Source of the DNA: Haliclystus octoradiatus
Lineage: Eukaryota; Cnidaria; Staurozoa; Stauromedusae; Haliclystidae
DNA: 64,000 nucleotides
Assembly: GCA_916610825.1 (NCBI GenBank)
Contig: OU744446.1
Coordinates: 6,226,309 to 6,290,308 of the forward strand
Reading direction: 5' to 3'
The position numbers and the translations under genes were made by a program. Below the pieces are notes generated by a model. The model was not told the DNA's origin. It made no database searches and was given only the letters and a program-made list of their open reading frames with translations. Each line of letters opens with the position of its first letter. Position 1 is the stretch's first letter. Below, in pieces: positions 11,790 through 24,500 of this stretch.

Positions 11790-13430
11790 GTAATGAAAGT
11801 ATTATTCAGCTATTGGTTAACAGGATCCTATGCGTTTAATGAAATAGATACTGAAATTTATCGTAACGTAACATGCTGCTTTGCTTTGGCGTTTTTCAAC
11901 AGAACCAAAATGCTGTAGAATTGCGGACAGAAACATTGAACAAGGGAGTTTTGTAGACAAGTTTTAATTAATGGTTTGATATAAAAGTAATTGTATTTTC
12001 TTGTTGCTAACTTGAATGTGAAGTGTATTTTTTATTCGCTGCATCAAACAAAGTTATTTTTCTAATTTACTTCATTATGTTATTCATGCTATTTTGTTGC
12101 CTTTTTGGGCCTCAAATCAAAAGGACAAAATCAGCGATTAGTATCACATTCAATGATTTTATATAGCTTAATGTAAAGTTACTTCACTAATTTCATCCTA
12201 CTCAATATACTTCTAAATGTGGCCATGGTAACACAAGCGCGATTCTTCCAAGATAGCTTACTCGTAACATAAACAGACCTAAAATTAAGAGAATATGTAT
12301 CAAATGTTTATAATGTTTAATTTCGATGCTGTAATAGTATAGTTTAGGTTGACTGAATATAAATGCTGTAGTAATAACAATGGCATTATTTATAGGGTAC
12401 TGTCTCTGATTGGCTGTCAACCTTCCGAGCTGCCTGGTTTCACAAGCAACACACAGACATTCAGCTTTTCGTTTTACGCTCGTCAGTGGCTACTGAACAC
12501 GAAACTATTAATATTGGCAAGCATTGAACAATATCCTTTTTTTTCGAGGACTGTGTATAGTGTATACCACCACCTGTAACACATTTCCTGAGTTATCAAG
12601 ACTTCATATTTAATATTTCTTTGCAGTAGAGTATGTATGTGTTAGCTGAATACACAAGCAAATGATTTTAAATCGTGAGTATTAATATATAAACTCTTTA
12701 GTGATACTGAATATCATATCTTAACTGTTTTGAAAGATTTATGACATCCTGTATCAAATTTTACAAAAATATAATACAAATAACATTATAGACTGTAGAT
12801 TAACTTTATCAGAATAGTTATAAGGATTTTTACAATAATATAATTTAAACAATTTGAATACTATACCAATTGAGATTTAATAATGATGTAGGAATACAGT
12901 AATTGCTTAATGAACTCATGTCAAATAGTTGCTTATTATCAATATTTATTTTGGCTATGGCTAAACGGTGTATTTTGAGCAAAAATAATGCAGGCGTATT
13001 TAATGTATTATTATTTACACCTCGAAATATACGCGTTCAGGAAGCTTGAAAACTTGAAGCACGCTAAACAGGCGGAAATAAATCAAACTTGATAATGAAT
13101 GCGTTTACGCTAGCAACCCTTTCTCGAATTAATGTTGTCAGCGGAATGAGACTAGATATTTGATTAGGTCATAAGGCAGACTATGAAATTATGATAATAC
13201 CATTCAAAAATTGCAAGCAAATTTGTGGAAAGAAATCGTTCGCTTTTTCTGTGACTCTTAAATACAAGGCACTCAAAAATGCTCGAAATAGTAATAAACA
13301 TACAGAAGCAATGGGCATACGCTCTTCAAGGAATGCCAATTGGAAATTTAAATGATACGCTTTAGGCACTTGATATTAAAAATAATATCATAGCTTTACA
13401 ATAATGTCGTGAAGATTTTGCCACTGAGTT
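11790..13430. other. No supportable gene
   Basis: AT-rich sequence with scattered short frames (11724-11918, 12202-12420, 12349-12579, 13181-13369). These lack domains, splice context and homology that I can recognise. Confidence 0.5.
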
Positions 13431-14687
13431 AAATTACTACCACCATGCGAACTCATGTGCAAATGCCCTCATGGAATAAAATTTATCATGTATTTTGTCT
13501 ATATGCTCCAAACTCACGGTAGCGCTACCGCAACAATGAGTTAAAATATTGTTTTGGAAGGTTCCAGTTTGGAAGATTTTCAAAGACGAAATTTAAAAGT
13601 CGTGATTATTTCGCAAAATATGTCGTTTGAAAAACCTTTACTTTGATTATACAGAATAGATCCACCTTACAAAAATAGTGTTTCTATACCGCATTGAACC
13701 TATAGAAATACAGGTAACCGTGAAAGTAAATTAACATGTTATTCTATCAGCAGCCTTAAAGGAGTTTTAAGTCTTTTAGAATCTCTTGTGTTCTCACCTT
13801 ACTACCTTTAAACGCATTGATTTTTTCCAACTTTATCAGCAAAACACATGGTTTGAAATTCATTTTTTCGTAGCGTAAACTTTGGGTTATGCCAAACAAA
13901 AAGCGTTCGGAGTTAGTTTAAGCTTGGATCTAAACGAATAAAGAGGTTTTGAGTCTTTCAGATTGGTAGTCTACGAGGATCTCATTTGTCTATATGCTCC
14001 AAACTCACGATAATACGCTACCTCAAGAATGAGGCAAAACATGTTTTGGAAGGTTCCAGTTGTAAGAGTTTGAAGGATGCAATTGTAAATTTTTTATTAT
14101 TTTTCGAGTCTAGTCGTTTAAAAAACGTTTACTTTGTTTATACAGAATAGATCAACCTTAAAACAATTAGTATTCCCATACAGTATAGAGCATGTGCGAT
14201 AATACAGCTAACCGTGAAAGTAATTCAACAGGATATTCGATCAGCTGCGTTTTAACGGAGTCTTGATTTTTTGTGAATCTCTTGTGTTCTCCTGTGGCTC
14301 CATTTAAGCGCAATGATTTTTGTTGTATTTTAAACATTCAAAATTTTTATGATATCATATAATGGAGAATAAAATATGTAAAAGCTAGATTATTATTTAG
14401 CCTGGTACCACCATACAAAATCATGGGCGAAATATCTTTATGGAATGAAAGATACCATGTATTTCGTCTATAGGTTTCAAACTCACGACCACGCTACTAC
14501 AAGAGTGAGGTAAAATATTGTTTGGTTCCAGTTGTAAGATTTTCAGAGACAAAATTTGAAAGCCGTGATTATTTCGCAAATTTTGTCGTTTGAAAAACGT
14601 TTACTCTGTTGATACAGAATAGATTTACTGCTAACCGTGAACGTATTTTAACAGGATATTCGATCAGCTGCGTTTTAACGGAGTCTT

Positions 14688-15571
14688 CGGGTTGCAAACA
14701 AAGCGACACGGACCCCCCGGGTCGCACTTTTTGACCAAAATATTTACGAAAATACATGTATTTTTTAAACAAAATATTGAATCAAGTAAAGCGTGGTCTT
14801 TCTTTTCAGCCAAAACGGGTTCGAATCAATTTATCAAGTAAATAGAATATATTAAGAGATACTATCTTACTTTATAATTTTCAGAATTGAGCGCTGGAAA
14901 GTTTGTCAAATATTTCCCATTTTTTATTTGTCACTGTAAATTCAATACGAAAGTAACTCCACAAATATTAATTTAAGTATATTTCGAAACAATCCGAAAA
15001 TAAATATATCAAGAACGCATGTCATTTGAAAGATTGGAATTTTCTGCATCGTTTATAGTAAGTTTCAAGACATAAACCGAACCAATCACCGCTGCATATG
15101 ATTTTTAAGAATCGACACGTACTAAACATTGTTAATTTCTTTATTTTGATGCTAGATTTGTAACAGATAATGCAAGGTAATTTTCTTTAAACTCCAAGGT
15201 AGATCTCTTTTTCTTATCATCACAAAGCCGAAATTTCGCGAAAATATACTTATTGTCCTTTTGATTAAGCCTCTTATCTGCTTTATCAACCTCAATTCAG
15301 TTTAAATATCAAGATTTTGAAATTTGCTTTCTATGGTTTTTTGGAGGTAAAAGCACATATATTTCTTCCAGAAATTGGAGAAATAAACTACAGGATATAT
15401 TAATGTTTATCAAACTATGAGAATCATAAAGTTCTACTTAATATGTTGTAAACTAAAGTAAAACGCTAATGGTTTAAACATGCTCAAATATGATTTGAAC
15501 AAAAACACAAAAGATCACGCCCACAAAATTTGCGCATGCTCAGTACAGGATAACGTAAAGTACGCAACCCG
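14688..15571. mobile_element. 884-bp DNA element inserted in the tandem array
   Basis: The element begins CGGGTTGC and ends GCAACCCG (8-bp terminal inverted repeats). It interrupts the array sequence GAGTCTT|TGATTTTTTGTG, which is continuous in sister copies at 14261 and 16160. Removing it restores the 422-bp spacing. The target duplication is at most one or two bases. The interior is AT-rich, without a transposase, so it is non-autonomous. The unusual short target duplication leaves its superfamily open. Confidence 0.8.
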
Positions 15572-15917
15572 TGATATTTTGTGAATCTCTTGTGTTCTCC
15601 TGTGGCTCCATTTAAGCCCTATGATTTTTGTTGTATTTTAAACATTCAAAATTTTTATGATATCATCTAATGGAAATTAAAATATGTAAAAGCTAGATTA
15701 TTATTTAGCCTGGTACCACCATACAAAATCATGGGTGAAATATCTTTATGGATTGAAATATACCATGTATTTCGTCTATAGGTTTCAAACTCACAACCAC
15801 GCTACTACAACAGTGAGATAAAATATTGTTTGGTTACAGTTGTAAGATTTTCAGAGACAAAATTTGAAAGCTGTGATTTTTTCGCAAATTTTGTCGTTTG
15901 AAAATCGTTTACTTTGT

Positions 15918-16081
15918 GTAATGTTCTTATGTTATTAAATACGAGGTAAGTAGAAGACAGAGCCACGAGACACGTGTTGTTAGTCAGCCATCTTAGTGTG
16001 TCTAATGATTTAGGTGTAAGAGGTCTGGTAATGGACTAATAGTGACAAGATAATTTATGTCTAATTATATAAGAATACTAC
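15918..16081. mobile_element. 164-bp MITE with 7-bp target duplication
   Basis: The ends are inverted repeats, GTAATGTTCTTATGTTATTA against GTAGTATTCTTATATAATTA (right end read on the minus strand). The flanks repeat ACTTTGT at 15911-15917 and 16082-16088. It splits an array copy between TTTACTTTGT and GTTGATACAG, which are contiguous in the other copies. The size and 7-8-bp duplication suggest a hAT-type MITE. Confidence 0.88.
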
Positions 16082-17359
16082 ACTTTGTTGATACAGAATA
16101 GATTTACAGCTAACCGTGAAAGTAATTCAACAGGATATTCGATCAGCTGCGTTTTAGCGGAGTCTTGATTTTTTGCGAATCTCTTGTGTTCTTCTGTGGC
16201 TCCATTTAAGCCCTATGATTTTTGTTGTATTTTAAACATTCAAAATTTTTATGATATCATCTAATGGAAATTAAAATATGTAAAAGCTAGATTATTATTT
16301 AGCCTGGTACCACCATACAAAATCATGGGCGAAATATCTTTATGGAATGAAAAATACCATGTATTTCGTCTATAGGTTTCAAACTCACGACCACGCTACT
16401 ACAACAGTTAGGTAAAATATTGTTTGGTTCCAGTTGTATAAGATTTTCAGAGGCAAAATTTGAAAGCTGTGATTTTTTCGCAAATTTCGTCGTTTGAAAA
16501 ACGTTTACTTTGTTGATACAGAATAGACTTACAGCTAACCGTGAAAGTAATCTAACAGGTATACGATCAGCTGCCTTGAAGCGGTTTAGAACTTGTGTGA
16601 ATCTATTGTCTTCTTGAAGTACTCCTTTTAAACACATTGATAATATTTGCCAAATTTTTCGGCAAAACACCTCGTTTCAGATTTACATTTCCAAGCTATT
16701 CAAGTTAACAAAAAACTTTCCGAGTTAATTTAAGCTTGGGTCTTAACGGAGAAAGAAGTTCTGAGTCTTTCAGATTCGTAGTTTCAGAGGAATTTATGCA
16801 TGAAATGAGTGTATTTCGGAACAATATTTGTTCACAGATAATGAACACCATAATAGCAATATTGTCTTATTTGAGAAGACTTCGGCTTGAGGCCTGCTCC
16901 CCTGGCCGTGTCGCTCTGCTCAAAAGGATTGATTCACAATCCGTGTGAATTTCAGGGCATTTGATTGATTAGTCTGTCTATCATCTGGCGTACTATTGGA
17001 CCTACTATACTGTGAAACAAATTTAAATAAAATTGAAATACTTGGGAAATTTGCCTCGCACTTAAATTTCTAAAATAAAACATGAATAATACTAATAATC
17101 ATTCGTGACAGATGAGAAATGTGAATTGTGAAAATTTAGCCAGTGATAAGAAAGTAATTGATACTCAAAAACTTACCATCAAAAACGGCTGGTACCATCA
17201 TGCAAAATCATCTGCAAAATCCCTTATGGAACGAAAGAAACGATGTATTTCGTCTATATGTTCCAAATTCACGGTCGCACTACCGGAACAGTGAGGTAAA
17301 ATATTGCTTGGAAGGTTCCAGTTGTAAGATTTTCAAAGACGAACTTTAAAAGCCGTATA

Positions 17360-18210
17360 AAACACAAAATCAACAGAGCCTCTGCACTATCATATGAAAC
17401 AAAAATGAACATCTTGGTTGCTGACCTAACCAGAATAATAAGAAATATATCACAGTACTGTCATTGCACAGAAAGACGATTTATCAATCGATTGCAATAT
17501 TCATGCAGGATACCAGAAAAAAAAAATTTCAATATACAAAAAAGCGCAGCAAAAATACCTGAGAATACTTGAAAATAACAATCTTGGGAATTGTCCTATG
17601 TATAGGAGTGAATTTTGGTAAATGTCTTTATTTGGTAATTTTCAAATAGAAATACACACTCATGTAGAAGTCATGTAATATGCGTTAATACTACAAAGAG
17701 ATTTTTATATAATTTAATTATCAGTTAATAGATGTATGATGCAGTTTTTAATTACATTTTGAAGAATATGTTTGAAGGTGCTTAAATTTTTACAATTAAC
17801 AATATCATTTGATAACAATATCATAGAAAAAGCAGGAACATCAATTAAAAAAACTTTAACAAAATCAGACCCCTTTAAAACAAAAAAACTGTGCAAATAC
17901 CAACTTTCATATATATGTATTAGTGAACATCTGAAATGCAAATCGACAGATTTTGTATACAGCATGAGTTATGTTACATGTAGAGCAGAATATATAGGAA
18001 AAACATCAGGAAGTTTAGGAGAAAGATGTAACGAGCATATGACAATTTAAAAACAGAGAAGCCAATCCGGTTTTCTTCCAAAATATGCAAAATATGGTGG
18101 TTGAACATGACGGGGAAGAGCAGGAGCTTTCAATAAAGATTTTAATAACATGTCCTAATGATCCCATGCTCAGAAAGATTGAATGAAATAATTATAAGTA
18201 TAATCTGTTT
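17360..18210 (+). mobile_element. Penelope-like element fragment (RT end plus GIY-YIG nuclease)
   Basis: The left part encodes HKINRASALSYETKMNILV, DLTRIIRNISQYCH and RFINRLQYSCRIPEKK, the C-terminal end of a Penelope-type reverse transcriptase. After a spacer, 17772-18050 encodes SMSYVTCRAEYIGKTSG and LGERCNEHM, a GIY-YIG endonuclease (YIGKT then an Arg helix). A further piece, IKILITCPNDPMLRKIE, follows in another frame. This order is that of a Penelope element. It is 5'-truncated and broken by a few frame changes and stops. It lies just upstream of the TSP1 gene's first exon. Confidence 0.7.
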
Positions 18211-18269
18211 AGATTTGTTATTTCATTATGATCTTTTTTCAGGACTGCTTTGCATCAACTGACATTATC

Positions 18270-18557
18270 ATGATCATTGGAAAAATATTTCTTCGTTTGG
18301 CACCATTAATTACTTTGTCACATGCTGTATCTCTGTTTACAAAAACATCAATATTACCTCACAACACTTACACATCTATAATTGATACCACTGCCTCAAC
18401 AAAAGTAAATTGTGGACTAAAATGTTCCCTGCACGGGAAAGAATGCGTTACAACCAAATGGAAAGAAAAAGAGACTGAAAATGGAAATTATTGTAAAATT
18501 TACATATTTCAAATTGGAAAGCCTGAAATGCTTCTTCATGAAAATGAACATAATTTG
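18270..18557 (+). CDS. Probable first coding exon: signal peptide plus Cys-rich segment
   Basis: ATG at 18270 opens MIIGKIFLRLAPLITLSHAV, a good hydrophobic signal peptide. It is followed by KVNCGLKCSLHGKECVTTKW and ENGNYCKIY. The spacing of four or five cysteines recalls a short PAN/apple-like segment, but this is not firm. A pyrimidine-rich CTTTTTTCAG acceptor at 18233-18242 suggests a 5' untranslated leader exon upstream. That is why I choose the ATG at 18270 rather than the in-frame ATG at 18228, which would lie in the intron. A strong donor, TTG|GTGAGA, ends the exon at 18557 in phase 0. The assignment to the TSP1 gene is inferred from position, strand and phase. Confidence 0.5.
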
Positions 18558-21500
18558 GTGAGAATAACCATCTATTACATTTGTCATAATTTAACCAATT
18601 GTATAGAAAGCATGCAGGAACACATAATTTATTATTCCCCTTAGCAAACCATACAATAATGTTTTTAATAAATTAATCATTAAGTCTGTATCAGAAAAAT
18701 CGTATTCAACCGCACTCTGGTAGATAATCGATTATCACATGATCTTCCAGTTTCATTGGAAATAAAGTATACTATCCTCTGTGTGTATCAATGATCAACC
18801 CTAATAATATAAGGCTAGCTTGACAAACATATGGAAGTATGATAAATAGAGTGCTCACCATGTGATCTATAACTGTCACTAGCTACAGTCATTTTCTTGT
18901 GAAACAGTTCATCAGTTCACGAACCTTCAATTTTCCAAATGTTGATGAACTGGGCATGAAATTCATAAAAAGTTCATGAACATATTAATATTTTCCTTGT
19001 TAACCGGTTCTTAATTCACAACGTGGTTTTCCTGAAACGTAAATACATGCAAACAACTAGCTTGTTAAATTTATGCCGGAGGGGGATCTAAATTTAATTC
19101 TGAAATAAATTTGAAAACCATTGAGCCTTAATTATCTTAAATTTTTCTTAAAACTTCACTGAAGTTCTTAAACTGAACTTTAGTAATTTGAAATCTCAGC
19201 ATTCTTATGAACTAAGTTTGATTCCCTTATAAAAAGTGCATATCGTAGAACCGGAAATTTCTACAATTTTAATCTATTTGAAATTATATTTTTCAAATAT
19301 AATGCTATAATTATTAATTAAGTAATACGATGCTGTTGAGAAAATAAATTGATAAATTATAATGCATTAACTACACTTCGTGCTAAGGAAACCATTGGTT
19401 TACAACAGCTATTTTAATTCTTATTATAACGAAGATGATTCGATCAATCTGATTGGTTTAGAGTCTCGCCCTAGGGTTATGATTAGGATCAGGGTCCGAT
19501 CACGTGATAACCACTTGGTCGAGGTGAAATCTATTTCTGTTTCATGAGCTTTCATCGGTTGGCGTAGCTCATTCGGAGTTCGTCTGACTAGCGTGCAGGT
19601 CATGCTAGTTTGATTCAACAGATCGTCCAAATTTTTAATTTATTTTCATTTTTTATATTTCGAAATGTTTGTAAGTTAATGTTTCTTCATGATACGTATG
19701 CGTTGGTATTCATAATAGCTATGACTGCCTATCAAATAGTCACGGCGAAAACTCAAAGAATTCGAGTTTTCTCCCGATTTGACTCGAGTGCGCCAAATAT
19801 CAATAACTCAGAGGAAACTATAGGCCAATTGCTTATCGATAAATATCGAATCTAGAATTTTCTGCAATTGCTAATTTTTTAGGCTCATCATCAAAAGATA
19901 ATTCCAGGTATGTTGAATCGGCAGACATCCACCTTACATCATATGTTACAACATTCAGTGTTTCGAAAATATTTTTTTATCTTATGATTTCTCTGGGCAA
20001 CAGGGATTATGATACTTGAAAGAAAACCAAAAGTAACGATTGCTATCAGATTCCTGCGTGAGCCCTCAACAGCGTAAAGAACCATGGCAAAAATGACTTC
20101 AACAGACTTTACATAAGCATTTAAACATTATTATAAGTTGTAAAAAACTTATCGAGAATTGTGTCTTCTGTTTGTGAGCCTTAGAGTATTGTTGGATTCG
20201 ACAGTACCTCTTCTCCTTCTAGGCATATTGAATTACTTTTGTGCAAAAGTTGAAGTGCTGTTACAAAATATTTCCAGCCATTACAATGAAAAGTGCTCGA
20301 AAACTCGTGATGTTGCAAGAGGCATGATGGCATAAACAAAGGCAATGCAAACATTTTCACAGGATTTCAATTTAAATGACGTCATTTTGCGTTATGAGTA
20401 ATGTATTACATTTTAAGTTGATAAAATAAGAAATGTGTTAGTTGAAGCAAGATATTATAAAAAAACCAAAATAGCCAAAGGCAATGATTCAAAGCCAATT
20501 CTCAATGAGGTTGCCGAGGCGAAAGGGATCAAAATGTTTGTAAATGATCGATATTGGGTCAACAAAGATAGACTTTTGAGGATGTTATTGATGTCGGACA
20601 AAGATGTTGTTTTTAGATTTGAATTATTCAACACTTGAGGATGTTAAAAACATTTTATTTGGCTGATTTTCACAAAGATAATATAATATTATGGCATGTT
20701 TGAATCCCTTTAAAACACAATCTGAGTTAGACTATATTGGTTCTATTTTAATATCTTGATTGAAGGCAATATAGATTCCCCACAAGAGTAGTAAACATGC
20801 GTAAAATGCTCCGCGGAGAAGGAGGATACTTCCATGTACACGCTATGCAAGGATGTCCAATTTTGTAGATTTGTGCCACATGCCCCTGTACTTCACTTTA
20901 CCTGCGGACGCTTCGTATAGGGGACATGTAAAATTTAAGTGAAAAAGTGATGCGCTCATTTCAGAAAATGAAATGACCAATCACACCCAAGCATCTGTTA
21001 CGTTTCCTGGATCTATCCAATGATTGGTCTAATTACTTAATTTATGAAACTATTTCGTGACGTATATCAAGAGACAACTTGCAAGCGGAGAAATATGTTT
21101 TGAACGATTTTCAAAGCTGCAGGAAGCAACTCCTTGCTCGTTCTGTAAGTGTTTCATAGTAGTTTAAACCAAAGGTTTGAGCTCAATATTATTTTTATGT
21201 AATATATCAACATGCTTTTATTGGGTATTTAATTCGTTTTATCTGGAGATGTGCCTGCTTAATAAAGATTATAATCTGCCGAATATTGTTACGCTGTTGA
21301 GTGTTTAATAGGCTACGCTGGCTCGAATGCAGCTTGGATGTGTTTTCTCGTTGTTCAAACCAAGTTTAAAGTTATTTAAAGTTACTAAACTTGATTTCAT
21401 GTTTATGTAATATATCAAAATGCTTTTATTTCGTGTTTCAATCGTTTTATCTGGAGATGTGCTTTCTGAATGCACCCTCGATTGACATCGAACTGTAGGC

Positions 21501-24500
21501 CTAACACGTGCACCTTGGAAGAAAACACTGAATGCCCTAAGAAATAATAATTTGCTCATATTGTAACACTCATCACAGCAATGGTGAAGATCGACATACA
21601 AATTTAGACTTTGATAACTTATAGGAGTTGGAAAAGGCTGATAAATTGGCATTTAACGGTAAATTATCAGCATGCAAATATTTCCGTGAATGTGGCCGAA
21701 ACGGTTCTCGTTCTAGCGGCATAACATTGGAATTTTTTATTATTACTTGATAGAATGGATTACAGATAATATAAATGATTTGAAGATATCTACTTCACTC
21801 TATTTTTAGTAATGTCAGTAATGTTTCATTTGTGTGGTAACAACATTAATATAATAGTTCGACTCAACGTTGTTTTCTTTTTAATACTTTGTAGAAGATG
21901 TGCTTCATCCGTTTCTCAATTCATATCTGCAATATTAATTCGCTTCTATCAAAATGTCTAGGATTTGGAAAGCTACAAAATTACGTTTTGTTTTAAAATT
22001 TCAAATTGTTTTTTCAGGCAAAACTGTGTGATGTCGTTGAAAACGTTGATGTCCTACCTTCCGTCTTGAGAGTTGTTTTTGTTTACTGTTGGCCTTGGCC
22101 CCAGTGTTTCCACAGTACCGTTTACAAAATTCCTGAAAATTTCCTTGCAAAATTTGTGAAATTTCCTTAAAATTTCCTTTTTTTTCCAAGTTATAACTGT
22201 TTCTAATGTGTAGTTAAATGCATCCTTTTTAACCACACGTGGTGATGTAAGTGACTACTAGCATAACTTTTGATCAATCTCCCTTGCTTTCTTGGTGGCT
22301 TTAAAACGGTTTTAACGTATGGGCCAAGGAGTTTCTAGTTCGACTTTAAGTCAAGTTGGATAATGTGGTCTGGGGCCAAGTGGATGGTTAATCCGATAAT
22401 CTCACTATCCGTTATCCCATGACGTGGCACCTCAATTGAATATCCCAGCATAAAGAGTTGGCCCGAATTACTTGACAGCACGCGCTTGTGTAGCGCATGC
22501 GTATTAGGGTCAGAATTTATCAGCGCATCACTTTATTCACCTAAATTTTACAAGGCCCGGATGAGCGCACCCAGAGAGAGCATCATAAGGAGATGTTTAA
22601 AATTTTGAATGTGTGGTATACTTCATTCAACATATAGACAGTAGTTTGTTCAATGTAGAGAAGCATTCACTCTCAATACCTTTGTATCTTCAATCGATTT
22701 TTGAATATATGGTGAATAGCGAAGAAAACAAGTTATATCAATGGCCTCTAATTATTAACAACACTGCTTACCCATGATTGATATTTGTTGATGTATAAAT
22801 ATACAAGTGAAACATGACAGAACTGCAACATTTGTTTTTTTTCTAATCAGTTGCAGGTGGTTGGACACCATGGTCTCCATCAGGATCATGTACCGTCAGT
22901 TGTGGTGGAGGAGAACAAACAAAAACTCGTTCATGTACAAATCCTTCCCCTGCAGATTGGGGTCCAACTTGTGAAGGAGATATGCTAGAAATGCTAGCCT
23001 GCAATATGCAACCATGTCCAGGTTTGTAAATCTGTTTTTTGAGGTTGGTTAAGGTGCGACGCAGTGGAGTAGCGAGGTATGCAAGACATGAAAACCACTG
23101 CGAGATACTGAAGCTCTAACTAATTTAATTTGTTCATATGCCTTTAAAATGGGCACAGTAATGCTGCTATGTTCTTTGTCAACCTTCATTTTGTCATTTA
23201 ATCAATATACAGCCTGTTTATTTATTGCATATTGAAATAGCTTAGGAAACATTTTCCCGCTGTGGGCCATCGATCTCAAACAGTTCAATCTAATTATTTC
23301 AATGCTATTTACTTTGATTCACAAAACGTTAATAAGTTCTCTACAAATATTTCGATTATTTATGTATTTCAATGATTATTTAGTAAGTTCACCATAAAAA
23401 AAAGAATTATCATAAAAAGTGGAACAGATGATGGATACCATAAAACGTGAAACAGATGATGGAAATGAACCACCAAGCCTAGAAAATGGACTTTTATGCC
23501 ACCTGTACTGTAACAATTTGACCAAGAAGACATGCTACAACTCAACAAGTTGTTTTATGTCATTTATTGCCTTTTGCTTATTTTGAGCGATTGAAAACAT
23601 GTGGATTCTCCGACCCTCGCGCGTGTGTTGGTATTAGCCTCATTCTATCACGGCCCTCATTTCCGCGCGGTGCTCTAGTGAGGGCTTCCCTCATAATACT
23701 CAAGGTTAAAAAGTGTGCCAGAAGCCAAAATATGGTGTGCCCAATCACAGCGCCCCTTGATGTCACGTGAGTTACAGCCAGGTGTTGGTTGGTCGAGCCA
23801 TCGAAGAACAATACAGCGAGGTGTGAACAGAAATTGAAATTTGCTGAATTCAGCTATTTTCAATTTCAACATTTTGTAAACAAACTGTCGAAGAAAACAA
23901 AAAACGTCAAGTTTACGGTGCTATTTTGGATCAAATTGGAGCAACATAATTATAAATAATATATTATATTATCTCGAAGGACTGTATGAATATCAAAGAA
24001 ATATTTAAAAATTAAATATCAATTCTCCAATATACAGCATTACCCTGATTCAAAAGTCCATCTCTCCGTAAATATATAATTAAAAATTGACGATATGACG
24101 GAATAAACGATCAAAATATAAACTTTGAGAATGATTCAAGCAAGTTTGTTTACATTTTTAGTGTTTTGATCACCAACCAGCGCTCGATAAAAACTTCACG
24201 TGATACAAAGGTGCGCTGTGATTGGGTGCACTAAATTTTTGGAAAAAAGTGATGCGCTCATTTCAGAAAATGAAATGACCAATCAGCATCTGTTACGTTT
24301 CCTGAATCTATCCAATGATTGGTCTAATTACTTAATTTATGAAACTATTTCGTGACGTATATCAAGAGACAACTTGCAAGCGGAGAAATATGTTTTGAAC
24401 GATTTTCAAAGCTGCAGGAAGCAACTCCTTGCTCGTTCTGTAAGTGTTTCATAGTAGTTTAAACCAAAGGTTTGAGCTCAATATTATTTTTATGTAATAT

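Larger units (their letters stand above)
13440..17345 (+). repeat. Old tandem array, ~425-485-bp period, six or seven diverged copies
   Basis: A common block recurs: CAAAATCATGGGCGAAATATC, then TTCAAACTCACG.CCACGCTAC, then GATACAGAATAGAT, then CGATCAGCTGCG, then TCTCTTGTGTTCT. Anchors fall near 13443, 13985 (partial), 14413, 15719, 16315 and 17199. Spacing is about 483 bp in the left part. It is about 422-425 bp between the 14413, 15719 and 16315 copies once the two insertions are removed. Copies differ by many substitutions and small indels, so the array is old. It has no coding capacity. Confidence 0.85.

Noticed and set aside
20435-20638. Possible extra exon (frame with ARYYKKTKIAKGNDSKPIL)
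   Set aside because: An acceptor-like TTAG precedes it in a compatible phase, but no donor of the right phase was found and there is no recognisable domain.
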